Positions 7,707 through 18,319 of a stretch of 64,000 bases of DNA are shown here, piece after piece (the stretch's first letter is position 1; each line of letters opens with the position of its first letter). The position numbers and the translations under genes are program-made. The DNA lies in the NCBI RefSeq assembly GCF_035207705.1, contig NZ_CP128187.1, positions 3,224,001-3,288,000 on the forward strand, read 5' to 3'. Below the pieces are notes generated by a model, which worked only from the letters and a program-made list of their open reading frames with translations, was not told where the DNA came from and searched no databases. The DNA is from Maribacter sp. BPC-D8. Its GTDB lineage: Bacteria > Bacteroidota > Bacteroidia > Flavobacteriales > Flavobacteriaceae.

Positions 7707-10700
7707 TCTTTAATTACTTTAGAAGTTCCATTTATTGTTCTACCCTCATACTTTAAGTAATAAATACCTGTGGACAGTGGACTCAAATCTAAACTTATGA
7801 TTCCGTTTAATGGTAGCATAGAATTACTAGAAATATATCTGCCGTCGGCACTAAAAATACTTACAGTTACTTCTTCTTGCTGAGCACCTAAATAGACTTG
7901 AACAATATCTTTTACAGGATTAGGATATACAACTGGCTGTACATAAAAACCTATCTGCTCTTCATAAACACCCTGGCATGGTATATCTGTAAAAACCTTT
8001 AAAGTATTCAATCCTTTATCTAAATCTAGCGCTACTGTAGATTCTTCTGTTTGTATCGCTACTCCGTTCAGTTCTATAGTATAAAATGATGCCCCTTTCA
8101 TTTCAAGTGTTACTTGAGAGCCATCTACCGCAATTTTAGAAGTTACATTAAGTGGCGAAGGTTCTGTAATCTGCACCTCAACACAATACTCTTGATACGC
8201 AATAACACCATCTGTCCCCGTCATACACAAAGTATATGTGCCAGACTCTAGATTGGCTAAATTAAAGGCATTTGAAAAATTCTGTGTTAGATTTAATCCA
8301 TTACCAGAAACTATTACCTGGTAATCTAACGCCAGCTTTGGCACAATAGAGAGCGAACCATCATTATTATCTCTACACGTTTCACTTTCTAAGCTAATAA
8401 TAAAGTTCTCAACAGGAAAACGATATATAGCACAACCAGAAGCATCTACCTCTTGACCGGCAGGTGTACCCAAACATAAATCATCACCATCATCAAACAC
8501 TCCGTCATTATCAGCATCTTGTCTAAAATCTCCCTCTACACAAGCCTCAAGAATAAAAGAATTTAAACTACCACCATCTGAAGGAGCATTATCTTTAATT
8601 TCTAAAATCCATTCGCCTAATATCGATTCTCCATTAAAAGAACTCAAACTTCCTAAAGGTTTTACCGAACCGCTAATACCAGGATTAACCGAACAAGTAA
8701 AAGCCGGACTATCATCATCAAAAGTTGCGTTGATATTTCGTGCATCACCGCATGAACTAGAAGCCAATGTCACCGTAGTGCCTGCTGGCGATGTTAAAGT
8801 AATTACCAAATCAGCTAAAAAGGTATGTTCGATATCTAGCCTTACATTAATATCGGCTACTGGCAAATCTTCAAAAAACACGATTTTAGAAGTAATAACT
8901 GGCGTACCACTACTTGATATAGCGATTGGCATACCTATAGCGTTTTTTGTAGCGCAGTTAAACTGAACTGTAGAAAAGCTGAAAGGGGTACTAAAAACGC
9001 CCTCACCGCAATCATTTTTTGGCTTTACCCTCCAAAAATAAGTACTATTATTATCTAAAAGCGTAGGCGAAAACGAACCACCATTAACCGCGATTGACTC
9101 AATAATATTCGTAAAAGCAGCATCATCTGAAATTTCAACATCATATTGCGTATTACCAACAGATGTTTCCCATTCTAACAAGACATCGGTAGACGCGTTC
9201 TCAAAACCATCGACGGGAGAAACTAGAATTACCTCTTCAAAATTATCATCATAAATTCTTAACTGCAGCGTAATTTCTTTTGTTACCGTAGCTGCTGTAG
9301 CTAATACCCGAACAGGATAAATACCAGGATCTACCGTATCAATTCCTTCTAAATCAACTGTAACCAAAGTGTCGTCTGCATCTGCGACAGCAGGTGTAAA
9401 AGTTGCTGTAAGACCTATTGGCAAATCAAGTACGCTAAAAGTACTTTCTTCATCAAAACCTAAATTGGTCTCATATGTAAAATCAACACTTAGATCATCT
9501 GGTTTACAAATATCAAAAACAACCTCTTCAAAATTAAGTACGATCTCTGAAGGAGTAATAGAAAAAATTGCATCATTTACAGCAAAGAAAATATTGTCAT
9601 CTGCCTTAATCATTATACGTCCCGTACTAGTAGCAGTATTTGGTATAATTATAGTCTGACTACCATCGTTCAAAGTGTTCTCTGCTAATAAAATAGGAAA
9701 AGTTATACCACGATCGGTAGATAAAAAGATAGAAACAGTCTCAGCATTTATGGGTGAGACATCAGTATTGGCAACATCCCAAATAATGGTTTGCACTGAT
9801 CCAGCTTCAAAAGACTCCTCTACGGCTTGAGAACTTATTAAAAACGGTCCGGCTTCATTGACTACCGAAACTGACATCTCATCTGAATCTGATTGTCCGC
9901 CATTTAAAGCATTATCGCGTACGGTCAATGAAAAATTCATTTCACGCCCTACATTAGAAAGGGTTTCCCAAGCAGAACCAGAAGTCGGTACTGTCTGAGT
10001 TAGCTCTCCACTTAAAATTCTATTTAAACTAGGAAAATACCTTTCAGGAATCAGCGTAGGCGGCAAAGATCTAAAATTCGCCCCAGCAGGGTTATCAGGT
10101 CCAAATGTAGCCTGAGTAACTATTCCATTATCAATTTGCTCCCAAGTAAAACTAAGCACATTTGCCACATCAACATCAGTCGCCTCGCCCGCAAGAACAA
10201 AAGGAGTTCCTTTAGGTATAGTGTAATTTGTTAATGGAACAATAGTAGGCGGATTATTTACAAGTGCCTCAGTTACTCCGCATGAAACAGTTTCTAAATA
10301 ATCTCGTATTTGAACTATGCTTACATAATGAAAGTAATCATCACTATTAGAGGCTACATTATTGACCCCTGTTATACCTGCATACCCCATGATTGTTGTA
10401 CCACTGGCTGGCTCGACCTGTACCGTTGTACCTTCTGAAATATGTGAAAAAGAATGATTTGCCCCAAATTGATGCCCCATTTCATGAGCAACTAAATCAA
10501 TATCAAAAGCATCACCGACCGGTGAAGATAATGTTGTGTAACCACTACCCTTTCTACTATCTGTACATACAGCGCCAATAAAACCAGAATTACCGTCTAA
10601 GGTATTATTCTGTTGATTAAAAAGGTGCCCAATATCATAATTAGCTTCTCCAATAACAGATGTTAATGTATTTTGAACTTGAGAGCTTAAACTGCCTGTA

Positions 10701-11467
10701 TAAGGATCCGTTTCTGCATCTGTATAAATTACTAAGTCTGTATTTGCAATCAATTCTAAGGTTATGGCTAAATCGCGTTCAAATACAGCATTAATTCTAG
10801 TTAATGTTGCATTAATAGCAGCAAGTGCATCAGCCTTTGTTCCTCCATGAAATGCCGTGTATTCACCTGAAGCTGAAATAGCGACTCTAAATTTTCTTAG
10901 TGTTTGATCATCTACCAATTTAGCCGTAAGGTTTTGCGAATATTCTTTAACCTCTGGCATCGTTTTACACACAAAATCAATATCCCGCTCGTCTTGCTCT
11001 GTTCTACGATATAATATATAAGTGTCGTCAGCAGATTTCTGCATAAATAACGCTCCGTTTTCACCAGAAGTACTCATTGTACTTTGAATACCTTTTGGAG
11101 AAACACTAAACCTAATTTGGGTAGTGGCATCGTGTAGGGCAATACCCTTATATGATTTTATAGCTGGATATTTAAGTGCTAATTCTTCAGAAAAAAGATG
11201 AGAATCTTCTACTAGAAAAGGAACTAGCTTGCCCGTTTCATCTGGAAAATAAATGATATTGGAGGTTTTATGACCTGAAAGTGCTTGTAAAAATTGTTGC
11301 TGATTAAGGGTAAAAGCCGTTCCTTTATTTACTCTTAACTGTTGCTTAGTGAATTGCTTAGCCTTATTATTCAATTCCGTATTTTTCCAATAAGCAGTTT
11401 GTGCTATACCGGAAAAGGAAAGAAATACTATGGTAATTGTAAAAACTAGGCGTAATTTTGCAATCAT
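7703..11467 (-). CDS. Secreted reprolysin-like zinc metalloprotease with P-domain and T9SS type A tail
   Basis: 1254 residues with a signal peptide ending near SFSGIAQ. A propeptide-like region precedes the M12B-type catalytic domain, whose zinc motif HEMGHQFGANH (about residues 325-335) fits HExxHxxGxxH, followed by the Met-turn TIMGYAG. Fibronectin/Ig-like beta domains follow, then a proprotein-convertase P-domain (about 840-975, ending SLNSFILEACVEG) and a Ca-binding DADNDGVFDDGDD segment. The last ~75 residues (YPNPVKDIVQVYLG ... GIYYLKYEG) are a type A T9SS sorting domain, so the enzyme is expected to be secreted or attached at the cell surface. The substrate is unknown. Confidence 0.92.
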   Translation of the reverse strand: MIAKLRLVFTITIVFLSFSGIAQTAYWKNTELNNKAKQFTKQQLRVNKGTAFTLNQQQFLQALSGHKTSNIIYFPDETGKLVPFLVEDSHLFSEELALKYPAIKSYKGIALHDATTQIRFSVSPKGIQSTMSTSGENGALFMQKSADDTYILYRRTEQDERDIDFVCKTMPEVKEYSQNLTAKLVDDQTLRKFRVAISASGEYTAFHGGTKADALAAINATLTRINAVFERDLAITLELIANTDLVIYTDAETDPYTGSLSSQVQNTLTSVIGEANYDIGHLFNQQNNTLDGNSGFIGAVCTDSRKGSGYTTLSSPVGDAFDIDLVAHEMGHQFGANHSFSHISEGTTVQVEPASGTTIMGYAGITGVNNVASNSDDYFHYVSIVQIRDYLETVSCGVTEALVNNPPTIVPLTNYTIPKGTPFVLAGEATDVDVANVLSFTWEQIDNGIVTQATFGPDNPAGANFRSLPPTLIPERYFPSLNRILSGELTQTVPTSGSAWETLSNVGREMNFSLTVRDNALNGGQSDSDEMSVSVVNEAGPFLISSQAVEESFEAGSVQTIIWDVANTDVSPINAETVSIFLSTDRGITFPILLAENTLNDGSQTIIIPNTATSTGRIMIKADDNIFFAVNDAIFSITPSEIVLNFEEVVFDICKPDDLSVDFTYETNLGFDEESTFSVLDLPIGLTATFTPAVADADDTLVTVDLEGIDTVDPGIYPVRVLATAATVTKEITLQLRIYDDNFEEVILVSPVDGFENASTDVLLEWETSVGNTQYDVEISDDAAFTNIIESIAVNGGSFSPTLLDNNSTYFWRVKPKNDCGEGVFSTPFSFSTVQFNCATKNAIGMPIAISSSGTPVITSKIVFFEDLPVADINVRLDIEHTFLADLVITLTSPAGTTVTLASSSCGDARNINATFDDDSPAFTCSVNPGISGSVKPLGSLSSFNGESILGEWILEIKDNAPSDGGSLNSFILEACVEGDFRQDADNDGVFDDGDDLCLGTPAGQEVDASGCAIYRFPVENFIISLESETCRDNNDGSLSIVPKLALDYQVIVSGNGLNLTQNFSNAFNLANLESGTYTLCMTGTDGVIAYQEYCVEVQITEPSPLNVTSKIAVDGSQVTLEMKGASFYTIELNGVAIQTEESTVALDLDKGLNTLKVFTDIPCQGVYEEQIGFYVQPVVYPNPVKDIVQVYLGAQQEEVTVSIFSADGRYISSNSMLPLNGIISLDLSPLSTGIYYLKYEGRTINGTSKVIKE

Positions 11468-11489
11468 TAAGAGGCTTTTAACTCAAAAT

Positions 11490-11497
11490 CAAATATA
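11490..11497 (-). promoter_or_regulatory. Predicted -7 box of the metalloprotease gene
   Basis: TATATTTG on the minus strand, a full match to TAnnTTTG, 22 bases before the protease ATG. No TTG is seen at -33. It lies in the short divergent gap shared with ribF. Confidence 0.5.
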
Positions 11498-11520
11498 AGT
11501 CTTTTTATTTTCTATCATAG

Positions 11521-12447
11521 GTGATTACAGTCCGCAACATTTCTAAATATAAAGAAGAACATCCTACGGTCATTACCATAGGCACCTTTGATGGTGTACA
11601 TATAGGTCACCTTAAAATACTTAGTAAAATCATAAATCATGCCAAAAGTACCGAATTAAAATCTTCGGTTCTTACGTTTTTTCCGCATCCGAGAATGGTC
11701 TTACAAAAAGATGCGAATATTAAACTACTGAATACCATAGACGAAAAGATTCATATTTTAGAAAAACTTGGTCTAGACGTTCTTATAATTCACCCTTTCA
11801 CAAAAGATTTTTCTAGACTTACAGCTATTGAGTTCGTACGTGATATGCTTGTAAACACCTTACATATAAAAAAGGTAATTATTGGGTATGACCACAGATT
11901 TGGACGAAATAGAAATGCCAATATCACAGATTTAATCACTTTTGGCAACACGTATGACTTTTCGGTAGAAGAAATTCCTGCTCAAGAAATTGATGATGTA
12001 TCGGTAAGTTCTACCAAAATCAGAAAAGCATTAGAAGATGGTGATATTGAAACCGCTAATAGCTATTTAGGCTATGAATATATGCTTACGGGTACCATTA
12101 CAAAAGGCAAAGGCATTGGCAAACAGTTAGGCTACCCTACGGCAAACCTATCTATAGCCGAAGATTACAAGCTTATACCTAAAAATGGTGCTTACGTTGT
12201 AAACAGCATTTTAAATGGAGTGGTTGTTTATGGCATGATGAATATTGGCTATAACCCAACCGTAAATGGCACAGAGAAATCGATAGAAATCAATTTTTTC
12301 GAATTTGATGAAGATTTGTATGACCAAAAAATTCAGGTTAATATTTTGGTTCGCTTAAGAGATGAGCATAAATTTGAATCTATTGATGCTCTAAAAGCAC
12401 AATTGGCCAAAGACAAAGAAAAATCGCTACACTATATTAAAAAGTAA
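11521..12447 (+). CDS. ribF: Bifunctional riboflavin kinase/FAD synthetase
   Basis: Phosphorylates riboflavin to FMN and adenylates it to FAD. 308 residues, a normal length. The N-terminal FAD synthetase domain has the nucleotidyltransferase motif GTFDGVHIGH (about 22-31) and VSSTKIRKAL (about 161). The C-terminal riboflavin kinase domain has GKGIGKQLGYPTANL and MNIGYNPTV. The start is GTG at 11521: an in-frame TAG lies immediately upstream, and no earlier start is possible. The HTTM gene begins 2 bases after the stop, so the two are probably cotranscribed. Confidence 0.95.
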   Translation: MITVRNISKYKEEHPTVITIGTFDGVHIGHLKILSKIINHAKSTELKSSVLTFFPHPRMVLQKDANIKLLNTIDEKIHILEKLGLDVLIIHPFTKDFSRLTAIEFVRDMLVNTLHIKKVIIGYDHRFGRNRNANITDLITFGNTYDFSVEEIPAQEIDDVSVSSTKIRKALEDGDIETANSYLGYEYMLTGTITKGKGIGKQLGYPTANLSIAEDYKLIPKNGAYVVNSILNGVVVYGMMNIGYNPTVNGTEKSIEINFFEFDEDLYDQKIQVNILVRLRDEHKFESIDALKAQLAKDKEKSLHYIKK

Positions 12448-12449
12448 TT

Positions 12450-13781
12450 ATGCTCAATAGGTTATTATTTCAACGCATAGATAATAGCCCGTTAATCATC
12501 TTTCGTATATTTTTCGGCATACTCGTCTCCTTAGAATGTTTTGGAGCTATTGCTACAGGCTGGGTAAAAAGAAACCTAATTACACCAGAATACACTTTCC
12601 CTTTCATAGATTTCGAATTTCTACAACCATTACCTGGTTATGGCATGTATTTTTACTTCTGCCTAATGGGTCTACTTGGGTTATGTATTGCCGTAGGCTT
12701 CAAATACAGGGCTAGTATAATTTCATTTACAGTGCTGTGGACTGCAACGTATTTGATGCAAAAAACGGCTTATAACAATCATTACTACTTACTTATATTA
12801 ATATCATTAATCATGTGCTTTTTTCCTGCGGAAAGAAGTAGGTCATATGATGTTAAAATGAAACCTGAACTAGAAAGCAATTCTATGTATGCCTATGTAA
12901 AATGGGCAGTAGTGCTACAATTGTTTATAGTTTACGTTTACGCTTCAGTTGCTAAAATGTACGGCGATTGGCTTGATTTCAGCACGATAGCTGTATTAAT
13001 GAATTCTAAAAAGAATTACTGGCTAGTTGGTGATATTTTACAAGAACCGTGGATACATAGTATAATTGGATCTGTTGGTATTTTATTTGATTTACTCATT
13101 GTACCAGCTTTACTTTGGAAACCAACAAGAAAAGCGGCATTCTTTATTTCATTATTCTTTCACTTATTCAATTCCGTCATATTTCAAATTGGAATTTTTC
13201 CATACTTATCGATTGCTTTTAGTGTCTTCTTTTTTGAACCCGAAACTATTCGCAAGATATTTTTCAAATCCAAGAATCCGTATACTGCGTCAGAACTAAT
13301 TGTTCCAACACACAAGAATGCCCTTCTATTAGGCTTTTCTGTATACTTTATTATTCAATTACTACTCCCCATTCGACATCACGCTATTGATGGAGATGTG
13401 CTTTGGACAGAAGAGGGACACCGAATGAGCTGGCGCATGATGTTACGTAGCAGACAAGGAAAAGGCACCTTTAAAGTGGTAGACAAAGACACTAAAGAAA
13501 CGTTTATCATTAAACCAAAAGATTATGTCTCTCGCGGTCAAGAACGTAAAATATTTGCCTACCCAGATTTTGCATGGCAGTTTGCCCAATATCTAAAGAA
13601 AGACTTTAAGCAAAATGATAGAGATGTTTCAGTATACCTAGAAAACTCTAAGATCAGCATCAACCGCAAACCTTTTGTACCCTTTATAGATTCTAAAACT
13701 GATCTAGCGTCAGAGACTTGGTATCAAACAAAACATCACGACTGGATTCTCCCCTCAAACTTCGAAAATTCTAAAAAATAG
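12450..13781 (+). CDS. HTTM domain membrane protein, vitamin K-dependent gamma-carboxylase-like
   Basis: 443 residues with several hydrophobic segments (about 10-290 and 300-320) and a soluble C-terminal part. Features of bacterial gamma-carboxylase homologues include the KTAYNNHYYLL segment (about 107-118) and HRMSWRMMLRSRQG (about 325-340). In animals this family carboxylates glutamate using reduced vitamin K; the role of bacterial homologues, and whether this one is active, is not established. It is tightly linked to ribF and upstream of serS, an order I recall from other flavobacteria. Confidence 0.85.
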   Translation: MLNRLLFQRIDNSPLIIFRIFFGILVSLECFGAIATGWVKRNLITPEYTFPFIDFEFLQPLPGYGMYFYFCLMGLLGLCIAVGFKYRASIISFTVLWTATYLMQKTAYNNHYYLLILISLIMCFFPAERSRSYDVKMKPELESNSMYAYVKWAVVLQLFIVYVYASVAKMYGDWLDFSTIAVLMNSKKNYWLVGDILQEPWIHSIIGSVGILFDLLIVPALLWKPTRKAAFFISLFFHLFNSVIFQIGIFPYLSIAFSVFFFEPETIRKIFFKSKNPYTASELIVPTHKNALLLGFSVYFIIQLLLPIRHHAIDGDVLWTEEGHRMSWRMMLRSRQGKGTFKVVDKDTKETFIIKPKDYVSRGQERKIFAYPDFAWQFAQYLKKDFKQNDRDVSVYLENSKISINRKPFVPFIDSKTDLASETWYQTKHHDWILPSNFENSKK

Positions 13782-13833
13782 TTTAATCTATGTTTAGTCA
13801 CTAAAAGTATCCTCTATAAATATAAGATTAACG

Positions 13834-13841
13834 TAAATTTG
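13834..13841 (+). promoter_or_regulatory. Predicted -7 box of serS
   Basis: TAAATTTG matches TAnnTTTG and lies 23 bases before the serS ATG. No good -33 TTG. Confidence 0.45.
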
Positions 13842-13864
13842 CAGTCAAATACAATACATCCATA

Positions 13865-15136
13865 ATGTTACAAATACAGACCATTAGAGATAATCAAGAA
13901 GATATTATTCTTGCCCTTGGAAAAAGAAATATTGATGCACAACCCTTAATTGAAAAAGTGCTTCAATTAGATGAAAACCGACGTGCTGCCCAAACAAGTT
14001 TGGACAACATTTTGGCAGAATCGAATAAAATTTCTAAAGAAATTGGTGTATTGTACAAAACAGGAAAAGCTCAAGAAGCTAATTCTCTAAAAGAAAAAAC
14101 AGTAAAGCTAAAGGAAGAGTCTAAACAATTAGGTGATGACTTAAACTTAGCGGAAGAAGAGTTACAAACCCTTCTATATCAATTACCGAATGCTCCGCAT
14201 ACTTCTGTAAAGAAAGGTTCTACAGAAGAGGACAATGAAGAGATATTCAATGAAGGTGAAATACCTACATTAATTGAAGGTGCCTTACCGCATTGGGAGT
14301 TGGCGAAGAAATATGATATCATAGATTTTGAGTTAGGTGTTAAAATAGCCGGTGCAGGTTTCCCTGTTTACAAAGGCAAAGGCGCTCGTTTACAACGTGC
14401 TTTAATTGCCTATTTTTTAGATAAAAATACCGAAGCGGGATATACCGAAATTCAAGTGCCACACTTGGTAAACGAACTATCTGGTTATGGTACAGGTCAA
14501 TTGCCAGATAAAGAAGGTCAAATGTACCATGTAACCGCAGATGATCTTTATTTAATACCTACTGCAGAAGTTCCTGTAACCAACATTTTTAGAGATGTTA
14601 TCGTAAACGAAAGTGATTTCCCTATTACATATACAGGGTATACTCCGTGTTTTAGAAGAGAAGCAGGTAGTTATGGCGCACATGTACGTGGTTTAAACCG
14701 CTTACACCAATTCGATAAAGTCGAAATTGTACGCGTAGAACACCCTACTAAATCATACGATGCCTTAGATGGTATGGTTGATCACATAAAGAACATTCTA
14801 CGAGAATTAAAATTACCGTACCGTATTCTAAGACTTTGTGGAGGTGATTTAGGTTTTACAGCTGCATTAACTTTCGATTTTGAAGTGTTCTCAACTGCAC
14901 AAGACAGATGGTTAGAAATTAGCTCTGTTTCTAACTTTGAAACATACCAAGCTAATAGATTAAAACTGCGCTTTAAAGATGAAAACGGTAAAAACCAACT
15001 AGCACATACTTTGAACGGAAGTTCTTTGGCTTTACCTCGTGTGTTAGCAGGTATTCTAGAGAACTACCAAACTGCAGACGGAATTAAAATTCCTGAGGTG
15101 TTAGTACCTTATTGTGGGTTTGATATGATTGATTAA
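13865..15136 (+). CDS. serS: Seryl-tRNA synthetase
   Basis: Class II aminoacyl-tRNA synthetase charging tRNA-Ser. 423 residues. The N-terminal coiled-coil arm that grips the long variable arm of tRNA-Ser spans about 25-105 (rich in K/E/L). The catalytic core shows the TAE serine-binding loop (PTAEVPVTN), motif 2 in CFRREAGSYGAHVRGLNR and motif 3 in NGSSLALPRVLAGILENYQ. The start ATG sits just downstream of a TAnnTTTG box. The next gene is 260 bases away and unrelated, so transcription probably stops here, although no strong hairpin is visible. Confidence 0.97.
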   Translation: MLQIQTIRDNQEDIILALGKRNIDAQPLIEKVLQLDENRRAAQTSLDNILAESNKISKEIGVLYKTGKAQEANSLKEKTVKLKEESKQLGDDLNLAEEELQTLLYQLPNAPHTSVKKGSTEEDNEEIFNEGEIPTLIEGALPHWELAKKYDIIDFELGVKIAGAGFPVYKGKGARLQRALIAYFLDKNTEAGYTEIQVPHLVNELSGYGTGQLPDKEGQMYHVTADDLYLIPTAEVPVTNIFRDVIVNESDFPITYTGYTPCFRREAGSYGAHVRGLNRLHQFDKVEIVRVEHPTKSYDALDGMVDHIKNILRELKLPYRILRLCGGDLGFTAALTFDFEVFSTAQDRWLEISSVSNFETYQANRLKLRFKDENGKNQLAHTLNGSSLALPRVLAGILENYQTADGIKIPEVLVPYCGFDMID

Positions 15137-15396
15137 TACTAGTTTTTTTACATTACTTTATAGCTTAAAAGGTATTTTGAGCGGTCTGATTGTGTTTACA
15201 ATTTGGACGAAGATTAATGGTATTATATGTCGATTTTAATTTCTTTTTAAACAGACGGAACTAAAAATTTGAACGGTTCATCGAATTTTTAACGCTCTCA
15301 AATAAATTAAGATAATCCCTACAAAGATTAGCAATTGAAAATTGTAACTTGTGCTGACTCACGTTGTTTACTTACAACAAATTCAACCATAATTGC

Positions 15397-18144
15397 ATGA
15401 GATTTTGCTTATTATTCTTTGCTCTAACATTTGTGCATTTATCACAAGCCCAGGTTACTCCGGCAGAAAGAGCAGCATTATTAGCCTTTTACAATGCAAC
15501 TGATGGTCCAAATTGGTTTAGCGAGAATGATGCTGACACAACAGACGATTGGGATTTTACTGGCCTTGTAACTGACGACTGGAAGGGTCTAACAATCTTT
15601 GGCGGCAATGTGATAAGTATTAACATGAATCCTAATCAATTAATAAGTGAAGCAAATAATCTAACAGGCACAATACCCGATGAAATTGGTGATTTCACAT
15701 CTTTAAGGATACTTAATTTAGCAGGCGAAAACCTTTCGGGAAATTTACCTGCCAGCCTCTTTGATTTAACCGAGCTTTCCTATCTCAATTTAGTGGCCAA
15801 TAATTTATCTGGAGAAATACCAGGCGAGATTTCTCAATTAGTTAACCTGGTGAATTTATTACTTACTGGTAACAATCTTGATGGTGAAATACCAGTTTCA
15901 ATAACAACCCTTAACAATCTTGAAGCTATAGAACTTTCTGCCAATGAATTAACAGGAGAAATTCCGTTTGAATTGACTAACATGCTTCAACTAGTAACTC
16001 TAAAACTTGGCTCAAACCAGCTAACAGGTTTTATATATCCAGAATACGAAAACCTTGTTAATCTTGAAACCTTTTATTTATTTGGCAATTTACTTACCGG
16101 GACTATTCCTCCAGAAATCGGTAACATGACAAGCTTAAGGTTTTTAAATATTGGGAGAAACGATTTAAATGGTACACTACCAGACAATCTTGGAAACCTG
16201 AGTAATTTAGAGTTTATGGACATTAGTTCAGCTAATATCTCTGGAAGCATACCAGAATCGTTCGGAGACCTTACTCAGTTGCAAAGTTTGCGTCTTTATG
16301 TAAATGAACTAACAGGTACAATACCGGCTTCACTTGCCAATCTAACGCAACTAAGATATTTTGAAGTTCTTAACAATAATCTATCAGGTGAACTATCCCC
16401 TGACTTTAGTAATTGGACTCAATTACTAACTTTTAAAGCTGGATCAAATGAACTTACAGGCACTATACCTGAAAGCTATGCTAGTTTTACTAATATGACC
16501 AATTTCGAAATATCTTATAATAATTTTTCAGGAGAATTATCTCCTCTCTTTTCAAACTGGAATAATATTTCATTTTTAAATATACGTGATAATGAATTTA
16601 GTGGCGAACTACCAGATACCTATTCCAGTTGGACTAATCTAGAAATATTCAATATAGGTCACAATCAATTCAGCGGTCAACTATCTCCAGATTTTGCTAA
16701 TTGGACCAATGCTCAAGGACTTAATTTTCAATACAACCAATTTGAAGGTCCAGTACCAGATTTCACAGCTGTTCTCACTGACGAGATTCAAGGAGAATTC
16801 ATACAAATAAACAATAACAGGTTTCAATTTGGAGATTTTGAAGATGAATTTGATTATTATAACCAAGAACTTTTTGGGTTTTTCTATAATGATCAAGCCA
16901 AAGTAAATGATATTGAAACTTTTGATAATTGCGTAGGTTCTAGCATAACGTTATCAACTATAGTCAGTGGTACGGAAAATGTTTATCAATGGTTCAAAGA
17001 TGGCTCACCCATATCAGGGGCAAACGATGCAGATTTAATACTTGATCCATTAAGTGTAACAGATGCGGGAGTGTATACTTGTGAAATTACCAGCACCATA
17101 GTAACAGACCTAACCTTAGAACGAAATCCGATTACAGTAAGCGTTAACGATAACGCCCCTACCGCCAATGAAATAGATAATATAACAGCGTGTGATTTGG
17201 ATGGGGACGGATTTGCCGTTTTCCCTATTAATCTAGCGAATTTAGAATCTCAAATAATAGGAAGTCAAACAGGATTGACAGTTTCCTATTTTGATGCTAC
17301 AGGTAATCTTCTAGCTCTAACCGACGACTTTACCAACACCATACCTAACACACAAACCGTAATCGTTCGTGTTACCAATTCAAGCGGTTGCGAAGATGAG
17401 ACTTCGTTTAACCTAACTACCACAACACCTGCCACCGCAGAACAATTTGACGACACAACAGCATGCGGAAGTTTTACGTTGCCAGAATTAGATTTAGGCA
17501 ATAATTACTATACACAACCCGATGCCGAAGGCACTCAATTACAGCCTGGAGAAAATATCACCACAACACAGACCATTTATATTTATGCAGGTGTAGGCGA
17601 TTGTTCAGACCAAACTAACTTTACGGTCTCCATAGAACCACTTCTAACGGTAGATGAATTGGATGATATTACAGAATGTGGCGTATTTACATTACCACAA
17701 TTAAACAACGGTAGTTACTACACTCAAAGTGGTGGTACAGGCATTTTAATGAATAGCGGCGAGGCAATAACACAAACCCAGACCATTTTTATTTATGACG
17801 AGAATGATACTTGCTTTGCCGAATCTACTTTTCAAGTAACCATAGATTTTATTGCTTGCGAAAATTCTGATGAAGCTATAAAATTGAAGTTTCCCAATTT
17901 CTTTACCCCTAATGAAGATGGCGCTAATGATGTATGGGAGGTTAACCAAGACTTCTTCACCCTAGAGGGCACAGTTACCATTTATGATCGATATGGAAAA
18001 CTCCTCTATCAATTCGACGCCAAAAATGGTGGTTGGAATGGCACTTTTAATGGTAGAAGACTTACAGCAACAGATTACTGGTATAGGTTTGTTGAAAAAG
18101 AAGGAAATACAATTGTTACTGGACATTTTTCCCTTATTATATAA
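15397..18144 (+). CDS. LRR surface protein A with Ig-like domain and T9SS type B (gliding-motility) C-terminus
   Basis: 915 residues from ATG 15397 (signal peptide MRFCLLFFALTFVHLSQAQ); a TTG at 15364 would add a polar leader and was rejected. After a PAERAALLAFYNATDGPNW cap, roughly residues 60-460 are plant-type leucine-rich repeats of the form LxxLxxLxLxxNxLxGxIP. An Ig-like domain follows (about 510-595, with YQWFKDGSPISGA and DAGVYTCEI), then Cys-containing spacer repeats. The last ~85 residues (KFPNFFTPNEDGANDVW to the end) form the CHU_C/gliding-motility-associated domain, the type B sorting signal of T9SS. Probably a surface adhesin or binding protein; the ligand is unknown. A close paralogue follows. 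Confidence 0.9.
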   Translation: MRFCLLFFALTFVHLSQAQVTPAERAALLAFYNATDGPNWFSENDADTTDDWDFTGLVTDDWKGLTIFGGNVISINMNPNQLISEANNLTGTIPDEIGDFTSLRILNLAGENLSGNLPASLFDLTELSYLNLVANNLSGEIPGEISQLVNLVNLLLTGNNLDGEIPVSITTLNNLEAIELSANELTGEIPFELTNMLQLVTLKLGSNQLTGFIYPEYENLVNLETFYLFGNLLTGTIPPEIGNMTSLRFLNIGRNDLNGTLPDNLGNLSNLEFMDISSANISGSIPESFGDLTQLQSLRLYVNELTGTIPASLANLTQLRYFEVLNNNLSGELSPDFSNWTQLLTFKAGSNELTGTIPESYASFTNMTNFEISYNNFSGELSPLFSNWNNISFLNIRDNEFSGELPDTYSSWTNLEIFNIGHNQFSGQLSPDFANWTNAQGLNFQYNQFEGPVPDFTAVLTDEIQGEFIQINNNRFQFGDFEDEFDYYNQELFGFFYNDQAKVNDIETFDNCVGSSITLSTIVSGTENVYQWFKDGSPISGANDADLILDPLSVTDAGVYTCEITSTIVTDLTLERNPITVSVNDNAPTANEIDNITACDLDGDGFAVFPINLANLESQIIGSQTGLTVSYFDATGNLLALTDDFTNTIPNTQTVIVRVTNSSGCEDETSFNLTTTTPATAEQFDDTTACGSFTLPELDLGNNYYTQPDAEGTQLQPGENITTTQTIYIYAGVGDCSDQTNFTVSIEPLLTVDELDDITECGVFTLPQLNNGSYYTQSGGTGILMNSGEAITQTQTIFIYDENDTCFAESTFQVTIDFIACENSDEAIKLKFPNFFTPNEDGANDVWEVNQDFFTLEGTVTIYDRYGKLLYQFDAKNGGWNGTFNGRRLTATDYWYRFVEKEGNTIVTGHFSLII
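16891..18144 (+). repeat. C-terminal duplicated block, copy 1
   Basis: 1254-bp 3' part of LRR gene A, alignable without any gap to 19805-21058 in gene B (constant offset 2914). By my hand count 23 of 417 residues differ. Some stretches of over 200 bases show only one mismatch, whereas the LRR parts upstream are clearly diverged. Confidence 0.9.
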
Positions 18145-18319
18145 TTTATAATCATAACTAATTTTTACCTAAAACATTCATTTAAAAAACAACCCATCTT
18201 TAAAAATCAAATCACCTAGTGAAAATATTAGTTGATTTATATAGAATAAGATTTCATAGATTACATTAGTAATCCTCTAATAATTAATATTTAAAAAAGA
18301 CAATTTCAATTATCATTTT

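Noticed and set aside
8730..10581. Plus-strand frames of 62-96 codons across the metalloprotease gene
   Set aside because: They lie antisense to a well-supported 1254-residue protein and show no domain or start context.
12831..12845. An AERSRS peptide in the HTTM protein resembling the repeat-encoded peptides
   Set aside because: The DNA (gcggaaagaagtaggtca) is unlike the TGAGCGTAGCCGAAG repeat, so the match is coincidental.
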